A stretch of 64,000 nt of DNA from Clostridium sp. UBA701 (GCA_002298125.1 DBMJ01000022.1:36162-100161), one strand, 5' to 3'. Numbered from the stretch's first letter, positions 26,545-35,402 are shown. Notes: generated from the sequence alone by a model not told the origin. Numbers and translations: made by a program.

Positions 26545-27292
26545 TTTTTGACCATTCCTCTTTTATTACTTTTCTTATATGCAGTTCCATTTCATAGAAC
26601 TCCTCCCTATACCTAAGGTTTTCCATATTGAAGCAGGGGTTTACTAAGGTCTTTATTATCCTTCCTGGGGCTTTGCTCATTATACTTATCCTCTCTCCCA
26701 GACTAATTGCCTCTTCCACACTGTGAGTTATAAAAAGAGTGGTAACCCTATGTCCCTTCCATAGGCTTAGAAACAGCTCCTGCAGCTCCTCCCTGGTAAG
26801 TGCATCTAAGGCTGAGAAGGGCTCATCCATTAGGAGCAGCTCCGGCTTAAGTATAAAGGCTCTGGCTAGGGCTGTCCTCTGTTTCTGCCCTCCACTAAGC
26901 TCTGATGGGTACTTACTGCTGTGCTCTAGGAGACTTAGCACTGCTAGTATCTCCCTTGCATAATCCTCATTGTCTACCTTCTTATCCTTTATTTTAAGTC
27001 CTAATAAAGCATTGTCATATAGACTTCTCCAGGGCAATAGTCCATAACTTTGCTGTACTAGTCCAATTCTCATCAAGGCAGGATCCACCTTGTGTCCATC
27101 TATTGCTGCCTCTCCGGTATAATCCCTTATAATACCGCTAAGCACATTAAGCAGGGTGCTTTTACCACAGCCGGAGGGTCCTATAATTACATGAATTTCT
27201 CCCTCTTCCAGGTTTAAATTCAGTTTTTCCAACGCCTTTACTGTACCCTCTTTATTTTTATAACTAACTGTGAGGTCTTTTATAGTAATCAT
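26534..27292 (-). CDS. ABC transporter ATP-binding protein, SsuB/TauB-like
   Basis: A 252-residue ATPase with all motifs intact: Walker A GPSGCGKST at about residue 38, Q-loop VQQSYGLLPW, signature LSGGQKQRTALARA, Walker B LLLMDEPFSALD and the switch His in FITHSVEEA. It energises the permease encoded immediately downstream. It is separated from the upstream substrate-binding gene by a 92-bp stretch with a hairpin. Confidence 0.92.
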   Translation of the reverse strand: MITIKDLTVSYKNKEGTVKALEKLNLNLEEGEIHVIIGPSGCGKSTLLNVLSGIIRDYTGEAAIDGHKVDPALMRIGLVQQSYGLLPWRSLYDNALLGLKIKDKKVDNEDYAREILAVLSLLEHSSKYPSELSGGQKQRTALARAFILKPELLLMDEPFSALDALTREELQELFLSLWKGHRVTTLFITHSVEEAISLGERISIMSKAPGRIIKTLVNPCFNMENLRYREEFYEMELHIRKVIKEEWSKNEG

Positions 27293-27316
27293 ATTATTAT
27301 CCTCTCATTTGACGCA

Positions 27317-27383
27317 GCTAAAAAATCTATGCCGGAGGGCAAGATTAAATGTATTTACTCTTCCTGCAGTACTCCGGCACCTC
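27317..27383 (-). terminator. Intraoperonic attenuator-like hairpin
   Basis: On the minus strand GTGCCGGAG (near 27380-27372) pairs with CTCCGGCAT (near 27337-27329), and AGATTTTTT follows. It lies between the substrate-binding gene and the ATPase gene, so it could lower expression of the membrane parts relative to the binding lipoprotein. Confidence 0.6.
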
Positions 27384-27384
27384 A

Positions 27385-28317
27385 TTACTTCACATATTTA
27401 TTGTTTGTTAAATCCTCTGACTTAAAATCTTTTTTAGTAAGCTCTTTGTCCTTTAACCATTTAACAGCAGATTCAATATCCCCATTTGAAGGCATTGCAG
27501 CATGGGTATATTTAGGCAGCTTTAAGCCGTCCTTTACTCCCTCTGGAAAACCTGCTTCCTTAATAACTGTATCCATATAGGTCTCAGGCTTCTCTTTATT
27601 TAGATAATCCACTGCCTGATTGTAGGCCTTATAGAAAGCTGCTATACCCTTGTCTTTATCCTTTATGGCAGTACCGGTAAAGGCTATTACCCCAGCATTT
27701 ACTTTAAGGTCCGCAGTGCTCTTTAAAAGCACAGCACCATTTTGAATTGCCACTGTGGCCATTGGTTCCGGAAGCGTTGCTGCATCTATCTTGTTATTTT
27801 GAAGCATTTCAAGACGGGTGGGTATCTGAGGTATGGCAGTCTTTTTTACATCCTTTGGATCTACCTTCTCAGATTTTAAAAGGGTGTCTGTAGAGTATTC
27901 AATAATGGTATTGGTGGATAAGGCTATACTTTTCCCCACCATATCCGACATAGACTTTATGTTAGACTTTCCTCCCACTATAAGCTTGTACTCTCCATCG
28001 GACTTGGAGGTTATCTTTAAGTCAAAGCCTCCATCATTTGAAAAGGCCACAGCTAATACATCTGTAACAACCCCATCAAGCTTTCCACTCTGCAGTGCAC
28101 TGTCACGATCCTTTGCACTCTTAAAGTGCTCTAGCTTTACCTTAACTCCTGCCTTCTCAAAAAAGCCCTGTTTATCTGCAATAATTAATGGTATAGAATC
28201 CACATCAGGCATAACTCCAATAGTAAGCTCCTTAGGAGGCTCTGCCTGTTTTGTACTACAGCCCACTACTGAAAACATCATCAAGGCTGCTAAAACACTG
28301 CTAATTATTTTTTTCAT
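27385..28317 (-). CDS. ABC substrate-binding lipoprotein, SsuA/NMT1-like
   Basis: A 310-residue extracytoplasmic binding protein. The signal peptide MKKIISSVLAALMMFSVVGC ends in a lipobox (SVVGC). The mature part ELTIGVMPDVDSIPLIIADKQGFFEKAGV is the NMT1/SsuA opening, with the two-lobed pattern continuing (MVGKSIAL, LPEPMATVAIQ). The ATG at 28317 follows GGGGTGAAG. It overlaps the 3' end of ubiX by 17 bp, which suggests translational coupling with the quinone-modification genes. The fold is the same as MqnA/MqnD enzymes, but the lipobox argues for a transporter component. Confidence 0.88.
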   Translation of the reverse strand: MKKIISSVLAALMMFSVVGCSTKQAEPPKELTIGVMPDVDSIPLIIADKQGFFEKAGVKVKLEHFKSAKDRDSALQSGKLDGVVTDVLAVAFSNDGGFDLKITSKSDGEYKLIVGGKSNIKSMSDMVGKSIALSTNTIIEYSTDTLLKSEKVDPKDVKKTAIPQIPTRLEMLQNNKIDAATLPEPMATVAIQNGAVLLKSTADLKVNAGVIAFTGTAIKDKDKGIAAFYKAYNQAVDYLNKEKPETYMDTVIKEAGFPEGVKDGLKLPKYTHAAMPSNGDIESAVKWLKDKELTKKDFKSEDLTNNKYVK

Positions 28318-28894
28318 AATCTTCACCCCATCTATTATATAACTCATTTTCTATCCCTAAGGTGTCCATAATCCTTCCAACTATGGAATCCACCAAGGCC
28401 GCAATATCCTTAGGCTTATGGTAAAATCCCGGCATAGCAGGCAATATAACTGCACCTGCTTCACACAAGGTCAGCATATTCCTAAGATGAATTGGACTTA
28501 AGGGAGTTTCTCTAGGTACCACTATTAATTTTCTTCTTTCCTTTATACAAACGTCCGCTGCTCTTCCTAGTAAATTCTTAGAAGAGCCCCAAGCTACCTC
28601 TCCTAGGGTAGACATGGAACAGGGTACTATGACCATGCCCTCTGTCTTAAAAGAGCCACTGGCTACAGAGGCAAATAAATCTTCTATGTCATGAAGCACA
28701 AGGGTTCCTTCACAGGACTTATTAAGCTCAAGTAGCTTATCAGGCACAATATCTGTTTCAAAGGGCATAACCTTACTCCCTGCTTTGGTAACTATTAGAT
28801 GCACCTCTGCACCTTTTTTTAAGAGCTCCTCCACCAGACGAAGGCCATAAATACTTCCACTGGCACCTGTAATTCCAACTATGTATCGTTTCAA
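28301..28894 (-). CDS. ubiX: UbiX-like flavin prenyltransferase
   Basis: A 197-residue flavoprotein that makes prenylated FMN for UbiD decarboxylases. RYIVGITGASGSIYGLRL binds FMN, VIVPCSMSTLGEVAWGSS is the family's central motif, and VVPRETPLSPIHLRNM the active-site Arg/Glu region. It is four bases downstream of the UbiA gene and overlaps the substrate-binding lipoprotein gene, so it is in the middle of a tight operon apbE-ubiD-ubiA-ubiX-ABC. Confidence 0.93.
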   Translation of the reverse strand: MKRYIVGITGASGSIYGLRLVEELLKKGAEVHLIVTKAGSKVMPFETDIVPDKLLELNKSCEGTLVLHDIEDLFASVASGSFKTEGMVIVPCSMSTLGEVAWGSSKNLLGRAADVCIKERRKLIVVPRETPLSPIHLRNMLTLCEAGAVILPAMPGFYHKPKDIAALVDSIVGRIMDTLGIENELYNRWGEDYEKNN

Positions 28895-28898
28895 ATCA

Positions 28899-29765
28899 TC
28901 ACCTCATAAGAAAAATGTCTAAGGTAGAAAATATTAAAAGTATCACACTTACTATTTCATTTAAGTGATAGGATGCAAGTTTTACCTGGTTCAAATCCTT
29001 TGGCGTTACCAGATAATGCTCCATAAACAGTAAAATTGCTATTACCAGAAGCCCTATAAGATATATCCACCCCATGGGTGCAGCAAAATATATATAAAGC
29101 AGCATGGCTATAGCTATAATGTGAAATATAGAGGATATAATAAGTGCATTTTTTATGCCAAAGAAGGCAGGTATGGAAAATAGCCCTTCTGCTCTATCAA
29201 AATCCACATCCTGAGTACCGTATATTATATCGAAGCCTGCCACCCAAAGGGCATTAGCAGCACCAAGCACCAGTGCAAATAAGCCTATCTCTCCTGTAAC
29301 TGCAATCCAAGCCCCCACAGGAGCACCTGCACAGGCTATTCCAAGTATTATATGGCATGCCCAGGTAAATCTCTTTGTATAGGAATAGGCTATAAGCAGC
29401 AATAAGGCCACAGGTAAAAGCTTAAGGCATAGTGGGTTTAACATGTAGGAGGCTAAGGCTAATAGTCCAAAACAAAACACAGTGAGTATAACCGCTTCAC
29501 TAAGCTTTATTCTGCCGCTGGGTAAATCCCTTGCGGCAGTTCTTGGATTTTTAGCATCAATGTTCCTATCTATTATTCTATTTAGTGCATTAGCTCCATT
29601 TCTGGCACCAAGCAGTGCCACAAAAATCCAAAGCACCACTCTTATGGGTGGTAATCCCTTGGCTGCAAGAAGCATAGAAAAAACTGCAAAGGAAAGGGAG
29701 AAAAGGCTATGAGAAAACATCACCATCTTCCCATAGGTCCTAAGCTTACTTAAAACCATATTCAC
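28899..29765 (-). CDS. UbiA family prenyltransferase (quinone head-group prenylation)
   Basis: A 288-residue membrane protein with about nine helices. The first Asp-rich motif is NRIIDRNIDAKNPRTAARDLPSG and the second is YGTQDVDFDRAEGLFS. It attaches a polyprenyl chain to an aromatic acid such as 4-hydroxybenzoate or a dihydroxynaphthoate. Its gene overlaps ubiD by 20 bp. The start is either the GTG at 29765 or the ATG two codons on (29759). In Listeria a UbiA-type enzyme (DmkA) in the EET locus makes demethylmenaquinone. Here UbiD and UbiX beside it suggest that decarboxylation is a separate step. Confidence 0.9.
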   Translation of the reverse strand: MNMVLSKLRTYGKMVMFSHSLFSLSFAVFSMLLAAKGLPPIRVVLWIFVALLGARNGANALNRIIDRNIDAKNPRTAARDLPSGRIKLSEAVILTVFCFGLLALASYMLNPLCLKLLPVALLLLIAYSYTKRFTWACHIILGIACAGAPVGAWIAVTGEIGLFALVLGAANALWVAGFDIIYGTQDVDFDRAEGLFSIPAFFGIKNALIISSIFHIIAIAMLLYIYFAAPMGWIYLIGLLVIAILLFMEHYLVTPKDLNQVKLASYHLNEIVSVILLIFSTLDIFLMR

Positions 29766-31191
29766 TCCATCTCCTATCCACCTGCTCTTTAATATCCTCG
29801 CTCATCTCTATATCCCCTGGCCACTCTCTATGATGTCCTTCAGTTTTCCACTTCTTAGTTGCATCTATGCCAAGTCTATGACCGTAATGAGCCATAGGAG
29901 AAGCATGATCTAGCGCATCTAAGGGGCCTTCTGAAATTACAAGATCCCGTTTTGCATCTATGTTGTTAAATACCTTCCAGGCAACTGTAGAGTAGTCATG
30001 AGGGTTGATATTTTCGTCCACCACTATAATCATCTTAGTGTACATCATCTGCCCCATACCCCAAAGGGCGTTCATAATTTTCTTAGCATGTCCTGGGAAC
30101 CTTTTTTTAATGGCTACAATGACGCAGTTATGAAACACTCCCTCTAGAGGGAAGCTTATATCCATAATCTCAGGATTCTGCATTTTAATTAGGGGGAGGA
30201 AAATTCTCTCTGTAGCCTTTCCTAGGTAGCAGTCCTCCATAGGCGGTTTACCTACCACAGTGGCAGGATATACAGGCTTTTTCTTATGAGTTATTAAGGT
30301 TACATGAAACACTGGGTAAAAATCCTTTAGTGAGTAGTAGCCAGTGTGATCCCCAAAGGGCCCCTCCTCCCGAAGCTCCTCACATATGTCCACATAGCCC
30401 TCCAATATAAACTCAGCATTAGCTGGCACATATATGTCACTGGTTTTACACTTTACTATCTCAAGAGGCCATTTTCTAAGAAAACCAGAGAACATCATTT
30501 CATCAATCATGGCTGGCAGTGGAGCCGTAGCAGAATATATGGTGGCAGGGTCACAGCCCAAAGCCACAGCTACAGGCATTTTCCCACCAAGCTTCTTATA
30601 TTTTTCATAGATCTCCCGCCCATCCTTGTGGAGATGCCAGTGCATACCTGTGGTATTCTTGTCAAAGACCTGAAGCCTATACATACCCATGTTTTGAATG
30701 CCACTTTCAGGGTCCTTTGTTATAACCAGTGGAAGGGTCATAAAGGGTCCTCCATCCTCAGGCCAGCACTTTAGCACTGGGAGCTTTGAAAGATCCACCT
30801 CTTCCTCCACCACCTCCTGACAGGCAGCCTTTAGCACCTTTCTTGGAAATACTGCAGCAAGTCTTCCCACCTTGGGTATAGCCTTCACCTTATTCATTAA
30901 CCCAAGATAGCTTTTCATGTCTATTAGCTCCTCTATTGACTTACCTATATCATCAAGAGCGTTAACCTCTAGAGCTAGATTTAACCTCTCATAGCTTCCA
31001 AAGGCATTAATGAGCACAGGATAAGGTGAGCCCTCCACATTTTCAAAAAGTAGAGCAGGTCCATTATCCTTTGAAACCCTATCTGTAATCTCTGTAATCT
31101 CCAAATTACTGCTTACCCTTGTACTTATTCTCATTAGAAGTCCCTTTTCTTCTAAGGTGTTCATAAAATCCTGTAAATCCTTATAGGCCAA
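29746..31191 (-). CDS. ubiD: UbiD family decarboxylase (menaquinone/ubiquinone-type)
   Basis: A 481-residue prenyl-FMN dependent decarboxylase. The N-terminal domain (residues ~1-120) is followed by the active-site segment NMGMYRLQVFDKNTTGMHWH, CDPATIYSATAPLP and the REEGPFGDHTGYYS block with catalytic Glu and Asp. It removes the carboxylate from a prenylated aromatic acid, as in the last steps of ubiquinone or the futalosine menaquinone route (MqnL). It starts 20 bp downstream of apbE. Substrate assignment rests on the neighbouring UbiA and UbiX. Confidence 0.92.
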   Translation of the reverse strand: MAYKDLQDFMNTLEEKGLLMRISTRVSSNLEITEITDRVSKDNGPALLFENVEGSPYPVLINAFGSYERLNLALEVNALDDIGKSIEELIDMKSYLGLMNKVKAIPKVGRLAAVFPRKVLKAACQEVVEEEVDLSKLPVLKCWPEDGGPFMTLPLVITKDPESGIQNMGMYRLQVFDKNTTGMHWHLHKDGREIYEKYKKLGGKMPVAVALGCDPATIYSATAPLPAMIDEMMFSGFLRKWPLEIVKCKTSDIYVPANAEFILEGYVDICEELREEGPFGDHTGYYSLKDFYPVFHVTLITHKKKPVYPATVVGKPPMEDCYLGKATERIFLPLIKMQNPEIMDISFPLEGVFHNCVIVAIKKRFPGHAKKIMNALWGMGQMMYTKMIIVVDENINPHDYSTVAWKVFNNIDAKRDLVISEGPLDALDHASPMAHYGHRLGIDATKKWKTEGHHREWPGDIEMSEDIKEQVDRRWSEYGFK

Positions 31192-31211
31192 TTAGCTCTC
31201 TCCCTTCATCC

Positions 31212-32273
31212 TTAGTTCATTAACTTAAACTGATCACTGTTAAGTTTAAATACACCCTTAAGTCCAGAGCTTACATACACTTCCTTATTTCTTGTGACAA
31301 ATATACATTCTATATTTTTCTTACCTTCTACGTATTTTAGACCCTCCTGAACTCCCATGCAGAACAATACTGTGCTTAAGGCATCTCCATCCATAGAGGC
31401 ATCTGTTATTATAGATACTCCTGCAACCTCATTATCCACAGGATATCCAGTAGCTGGGTTTAATATATGATGATAGGACTTTCCATCCTGTTCAAAATAT
31501 CTTTCATATATGCCTGAGGTAGTTACAGTTTTATCCTTCACCTCCAGTATTCCTATGGTGTCACCCCTTGGATTGAAAGGGTCTTGTATACCTATTCTCC
31601 ATGGATTTCCGCTAACATTGTTGCCTAAAACAAGTACATTTCCTCCAAGATTGATTATGGCATGCTTTACTCCATTTTCCTTAAGTACAATACCCACTTG
31701 GTCTGCTACATAGCCCTTGGCAATTCCTCCAAGGTCTAAAACCATACCCTTTTTCTTTAGAAAAACTGTGCTGTTTTGTTTGTCTAAAACAATGTCTTTA
31801 TAGCTAATAAGCTTGTCCGCTTCAGTAAGTTCCTCCTTAGCAGGCACTCTTGCATGATCTGTATTTATGCCCCAAAGCTTAACTAATGGTCCTATGGTTA
31901 TATCAAACTTACCATTAGAATCCTCTCCATATTTTACTCCTCGCTCTATTACATCAAAGGTGTCTGCACTCACCTTCACGGGAGACATTCCTGAGGCTGC
32001 ATTTACAGCATCCACCTCAGTACCCTCCTTATTAATGCTCATCTTGCTCTCTAAGTCCGCTATTCTTGCAAAAGCCTTGTCCAAAATTGAAGCATCACTG
32101 CTGTCATATATCTTTACCATACAATCTGTGCCCAGCATAAATTCATTTCTACTTATAGGCTCAGGTTTTTTTGTCTGCGCCTTACAGCCAGAAAGAAATA
32201 TATTAATAGGAAGTACCGCAGCCAGCAGCAGTGCCACAGAAATTCCACTTACTTTTCTTGCATTCATATTCAT
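31212..32273 (-). CDS. apbE: ApbE FAD:protein FMN transferase, lipoprotein
   Basis: A 353-residue exported flavin transferase. The N-terminal signal ends with the lipobox FLSGC. NRNEFMLGTDC-like opening (here RNEFMLGTDCMVKIYD), DLGGIAKGYVADQV (FAD binding) and TGYPV...DASMDGDALSTVLFCMG (Mg-binding Asp) are all present. It attaches FMN to Thr/Ser in S/TGAT-type motifs of exported proteins. The obvious target, an FMN-binding lipoprotein, is the next gene upstream. In Listeria the equivalent is FmnB. It is the first gene of the operon leading into ubiD. Confidence 0.95.
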   Translation of the reverse strand: MNMNARKVSGISVALLLAAVLPINIFLSGCKAQTKKPEPISRNEFMLGTDCMVKIYDSSDASILDKAFARIADLESKMSINKEGTEVDAVNAASGMSPVKVSADTFDVIERGVKYGEDSNGKFDITIGPLVKLWGINTDHARVPAKEELTEADKLISYKDIVLDKQNSTVFLKKKGMVLDLGGIAKGYVADQVGIVLKENGVKHAIINLGGNVLVLGNNVSGNPWRIGIQDPFNPRGDTIGILEVKDKTVTTSGIYERYFEQDGKSYHHILNPATGYPVDNEVAGVSIITDASMDGDALSTVLFCMGVQEGLKYVEGKKNIECIFVTRNKEVYVSSGLKGVFKLNSDQFKLMN

Positions 32274-32410
32274 CTCCTACCTTTCACACGTACTTTAATA
32301 ATTATTCTACAATCACTATTATAACTATATTATTTCTATTAATAAAGTAAAGCTTAGCTTTAGTTGGAGTTTTTGTTCACCTAAAGGCTATGGAATAGAC
32401 CATCTATTTT

Positions 32411-32455
32411 AAACAAAATAATAGACCCTAGAGTAAAACTCTAAGGCCTACTTAG
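32411..32455 (-). terminator. Intrinsic terminator after the FMN lipoprotein gene
   Basis: On the minus strand TAGGCCTTAGAG pairs with CTCTAGGGTCTA around TTTTA, then TTATTTTGTTT follows. It makes the FMN lipoprotein gene a separate transcription unit, or lowers read-through into apbE. Confidence 0.8.
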
Positions 32456-32461
32456 TTTAAA

Positions 32462-33232
32462 TTACTTTCTCATTGCTACTGCTTGATCATAAAGTGTCTT
32501 GAAAGTCTTTGAAGTACTGGTTGCACCAGCAACTGTATCGAACTTGTTGTTCATAGCATTTTCGCTGAGCTTTGCATAAGCTTCAGCAGCGGAAATCTTT
32601 GAAGCAGCCTTCATCTTGTCATTGTAATCCTTGTCTTCGCTCTTTAGCTTCTTGTCCTTGTTAACTTCGTCATACTTAACTGCAGTGATCTTTCCATCCT
32701 TGTAAGTAATGGAAACCTGAGCCTTCCAGCCATACTGATCGAAATCAGCTGCGGAAGCAGTGTAAGTATCATTCATTACAAGAGTTGTAGCAGAAGTATC
32801 ACCCTTTTCAGCCTTTGCTAAAGCTGCTTTTGCAAGAGCCTTAAAGTTTTCGAAGGAGTGAGTTGCACCAGTAATAGCATCAACCTTGTCAACATCCTGA
32901 GTCTTTACAAGGCTTTCACCAAATTTTGGGCAGTACTCAGCAGGATTAGTCTTTGCCACTGCCTTCATCTTTTCATTGTAAGTAGCATCCTTAGACTTTA
33001 AGTCTCCCTTAGCATTAACATAGTCAAAAGTAACCTTGTCAATCTTCTTGCCCTTAACAACGATTTCAACCTGTGGCTTCCATCCTTTTCCATCCATGTA
33101 GTCATAGGTTGCCTTGTAAGTACCATCCTTGTACTCTTTTCCACTTGTTTTGCTGCTAGCAGCACTGGAACATCCAGCTAATACGGATACTGCAAGTACA
33201 GCGCTAACTGCTAATGATAATATTTTTTTCAT
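32462..33232 (-). CDS. PplA-like lipoprotein with two FMN-binding domains
   Basis: A 256-residue surface lipoprotein (signal MKKILSLAVSAVLAVSVLAGC, lipobox VLAGC). Two homologous FMN_bind domains follow: DGTYKATYDYMDGKGWKPQVEI...DAITGATHS and DTYTASAADFDQYGWKAQVSI...DTVAGATSTS. The GAT motifs are the ApbE flavinylation sites. The second has the usual GATxT form, while the first ends in Ser (GATHS). In Listeria PplA carries covalent FMN and passes electrons from membrane quinone to outside acceptors. The ATG follows a GGGGGG-containing site and the promoter carries Fur-like half sites. Confidence 0.93.
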   Translation of the reverse strand: MKKILSLAVSAVLAVSVLAGCSSAASSKTSGKEYKDGTYKATYDYMDGKGWKPQVEIVVKGKKIDKVTFDYVNAKGDLKSKDATYNEKMKAVAKTNPAEYCPKFGESLVKTQDVDKVDAITGATHSFENFKALAKAALAKAEKGDTSATTLVMNDTYTASAADFDQYGWKAQVSITYKDGKITAVKYDEVNKDKKLKSEDKDYNDKMKAASKISAAEAYAKLSENAMNNKFDTVAGATSTSKTFKTLYDQAVAMRK

Positions 33233-33265
33233 GTTTTACCCCCCTAGGTCTTAATTTACAGAATA

Positions 33266-33306
33266 ATTGTACCAATATTATTATCATTTGTCAAATAATT
33301 ATCATT
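33266..33306 (-). promoter_or_regulatory. Promoter of the FMN lipoprotein gene with Fur-like half sites
   Basis: On the minus strand TTGACA (33294-33289) and TACAAT (33271-33266) are separated by exactly 17 bp. The spacer contains AATGATAAT (33288-33280), and a second AATGATAAT lies just upstream of the -35 box (33306-33298). AATGATAAT is a perfect half of the classical Fur box. The two sites are 18 bp apart and could hold repressor over the polymerase site. Confidence 0.6.
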
Positions 33307-33385
33307 ATTGTTCAACATAACCTAAATTCTATATTATTAACCATGGTTAATTTTGTATTAATTTAGTCCTGTCCTTGTGAATCTG

Positions 33386-33414
33386 TAGACAAATAAAAAA
33401 AATATGGTTACAAT
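33386..33414 (+). promoter_or_regulatory. Promoter of the ndh2-eetA-eetB-dmkB unit
   Basis: TAGACA (33386-33391) and TACAAT (33409-33414) have a 17-bp spacer, 40 bp upstream of the NADH dehydrogenase start. It diverges from the FMN lipoprotein promoter. Confidence 0.55.
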
Positions 33415-33454
33415 AATATAGGTAACTTATAAATATATATTATGGGGTGATGAA

Positions 33455-35317
33455 ATGAACAACAAGAAGCACATCGTTATTTTGGGTGCTGGCTATGGTG
33501 GGGTTCATGCAGCAAAGTTATTACACAAAAAATACAAGAAAAATGATAGTGTTGAGATTACACTAATTGACAAAAATCCCTACCATACTCTTATGACAGA
33601 GCTACATGAAATAGCAGGAGGTAGAGTGGAGAAGGATTCTGTTCAGGTTGATATTAGAAGAACCTTCCACAAAACCAAGGTAAATGTAGTAACCGACGTT
33701 GTAAGCGAGATAGATTTTAAGAATAATAGCTTAAAAGCAGAGCTTACAGATTATAACTATGACTATCTAATACTAGGAACTGGCAGTGAGCCAGCTTACT
33801 TTGGTGTAAAGGGCGTACAGGAAAACGCTTTCTCTCTATGGTCTCTTGAGGATGCTATAAAAATTCGTGAGCATATCAAGACCATGTTTGCAAAGGCAAG
33901 CAAGGAGCGAAATCTAAAGAAAAGACAAGCTATGCTTACCTTCGTAGTGGCTGGAGCAGGCTTTACCGGCATTGAAATGATTGGTGAGCTTATAGATTGG
34001 AAAAAGAAGCTTTGCATGGATTACAACGTAGCTATAGAAGACGTGACCCTTATGGTAGTAGAAGCAAGGGATACAATTCTTCCTATATTGGATGATAAGC
34101 TGGCAGGCAAGGCTGAAAGATATCTTAACAGAAAAAGAGTTCAGGTTTTAAAGAATGCACCTATTGTGGAGTCTACTCCTACAGAGGTAGTTCTTAAGGA
34201 CGGAACCAGAATACCTACTAATACATTAATATGGACATGCGGTGTTCAGTGCTGTACCTTTGCTGCACAGTCCGGACTTAAGGTTGCTAAGGGAAGCTGC
34301 AGAGTAATTACCAATGAATTTATGCAGCCAAGCATTGAGGAAAACACCTTCCAGGACAACGTATACGTGGTTGGAGATAACGCATACTATGAAGAGACTG
34401 CAGGTAAGGGAATACCTCAAATAGTTGAATCTGCTCTTCAGACTGCTGATACAGCGGTAAAGAACATTGTAGCTGACATGGAAAACAAGGAAAAGACTGC
34501 CTTTAAATCTAATTACCATGGCTTTATGGTTTCCATAGGCAGCAGGTATGGTGTGGCTAACGCTGGTGGAATTAAATCCTCAGGCTTCTTTGCCATTGCC
34601 ATGAAACATCTTATTAACATGCATTATTTATTGGGAGTAGGTGGAATATACCTGGTATACAAATACCTGTGCCACGAATTCTTCCATATTAAAGATAAGA
34701 GATCTATAATGGGCGGACACCTATCTGCAAGATCTTCTACCTTATTCTTAGTAGTGTTTAGAATGTACGTAGGTGTACTGTGGTTAATTGAAGGTATTAC
34801 TAAGGTTAAGGATGGCTGGTTAACGGGTGATAAGATTTACATCGTTAAGGTAGCAGGAGACGCTGCTTCTTCAGCTTCCACTACAGGTGCAGCTGAGGCC
34901 GTATCCTCTGCTTCACAAGGTGCTGCTGCGGCGGCTGCAGGTCCAGTACCTCTATTAAGTCAACCACCAGCATTCTTTACTTCAATAATGGATACCTTTG
35001 TAGCTCCTTATGCCGGTTTCTTCCAAGCCTGTGTTGTGCTTGCTGAAATCGCTATAGGACTTGCTCTTATTGCAGGATTGTTTACCTTCCTTGCAAGTCT
35101 TGCTTCTATATTCCTCTGCTTAAACTTTATACTATCCGCCATGGCCGGAAAGGAAATACTCTGGTACATCTTTGGCGGTATTGCACTTATGGCAGGCTCC
35201 GGTCGAGCCTTCGGCTTGGATTATTACGTCATGCCGTGGCTTGGGAGTCTATGGGATAAATTTAGACGAGGAAAGAATACCCCTATCTATGCTGAAGGTA
35301 ATTCAGTGAACATGTAA
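33455..35317 (+). CDS. ndh2: Type II NADH dehydrogenase with membrane tail (Ndh2-like, EET)
   Basis: A 620-residue protein. Residues 1-~400 are an NDH-2 flavoprotein: FAD site VILGAGYGGVHAAKLL, NAD site VVAGAGFTGIEMIGEL and the VYVVGDNAYYE FAD-Asp motif. The C-terminal ~200 residues carry several membrane helices of DoxX-like type, interrupted by a low-complexity Ala/Ser segment (residues ~470-500). In the Listeria EET locus Ndh2 likewise has a C-terminal membrane domain and reduces a dedicated demethylmenaquinone pool. The ATG follows GGGGTGATGAA. It heads the plus-strand half of the locus. Confidence 0.92.
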   Translation: MNNKKHIVILGAGYGGVHAAKLLHKKYKKNDSVEITLIDKNPYHTLMTELHEIAGGRVEKDSVQVDIRRTFHKTKVNVVTDVVSEIDFKNNSLKAELTDYNYDYLILGTGSEPAYFGVKGVQENAFSLWSLEDAIKIREHIKTMFAKASKERNLKKRQAMLTFVVAGAGFTGIEMIGELIDWKKKLCMDYNVAIEDVTLMVVEARDTILPILDDKLAGKAERYLNRKRVQVLKNAPIVESTPTEVVLKDGTRIPTNTLIWTCGVQCCTFAAQSGLKVAKGSCRVITNEFMQPSIEENTFQDNVYVVGDNAYYEETAGKGIPQIVESALQTADTAVKNIVADMENKEKTAFKSNYHGFMVSIGSRYGVANAGGIKSSGFFAIAMKHLINMHYLLGVGGIYLVYKYLCHEFFHIKDKRSIMGGHLSARSSTLFLVVFRMYVGVLWLIEGITKVKDGWLTGDKIYIVKVAGDAASSASTTGAAEAVSSASQGAAAAAAGPVPLLSQPPAFFTSIMDTFVAPYAGFFQACVVLAEIAIGLALIAGLFTFLASLASIFLCLNFILSAMAGKEILWYIFGGIALMAGSGRAFGLDYYVMPWLGSLWDKFRRGKNTPIYAEGNSVNM

Positions 35318-35322
35318 TAGTT

Positions 35323-35377
35323 TTGAGGTGAAGGGCTTTGCCTTTTTGGGGTAAAGCCTCAATCTTTTAAAACCACT
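35323..35377 (+). terminator. Hairpin between ndh2 and eetA
   Basis: TTGAGG...CTTTGCC pairs with GGTAAAG-CCTCAA, followed by TCTTTT. It is a possible partial terminator within the EET unit. Confidence 0.5.
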
Positions 35378-35402
35378 ATATTATTAGAAAAGGGGCAGGT
35401 TC

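Noticed and set aside
27385..28317. Binding lipoprotein as MqnA/MqnD menaquinone enzyme
   Set aside because: It has a signal peptide with lipobox and is followed by matching ABC ATPase and permease genes.
30346..30774. Long plus-strand frame inside ubiD
   Set aside because: It is a shadow of the minus-strand ubiD gene, without a start site or recognisable domain.
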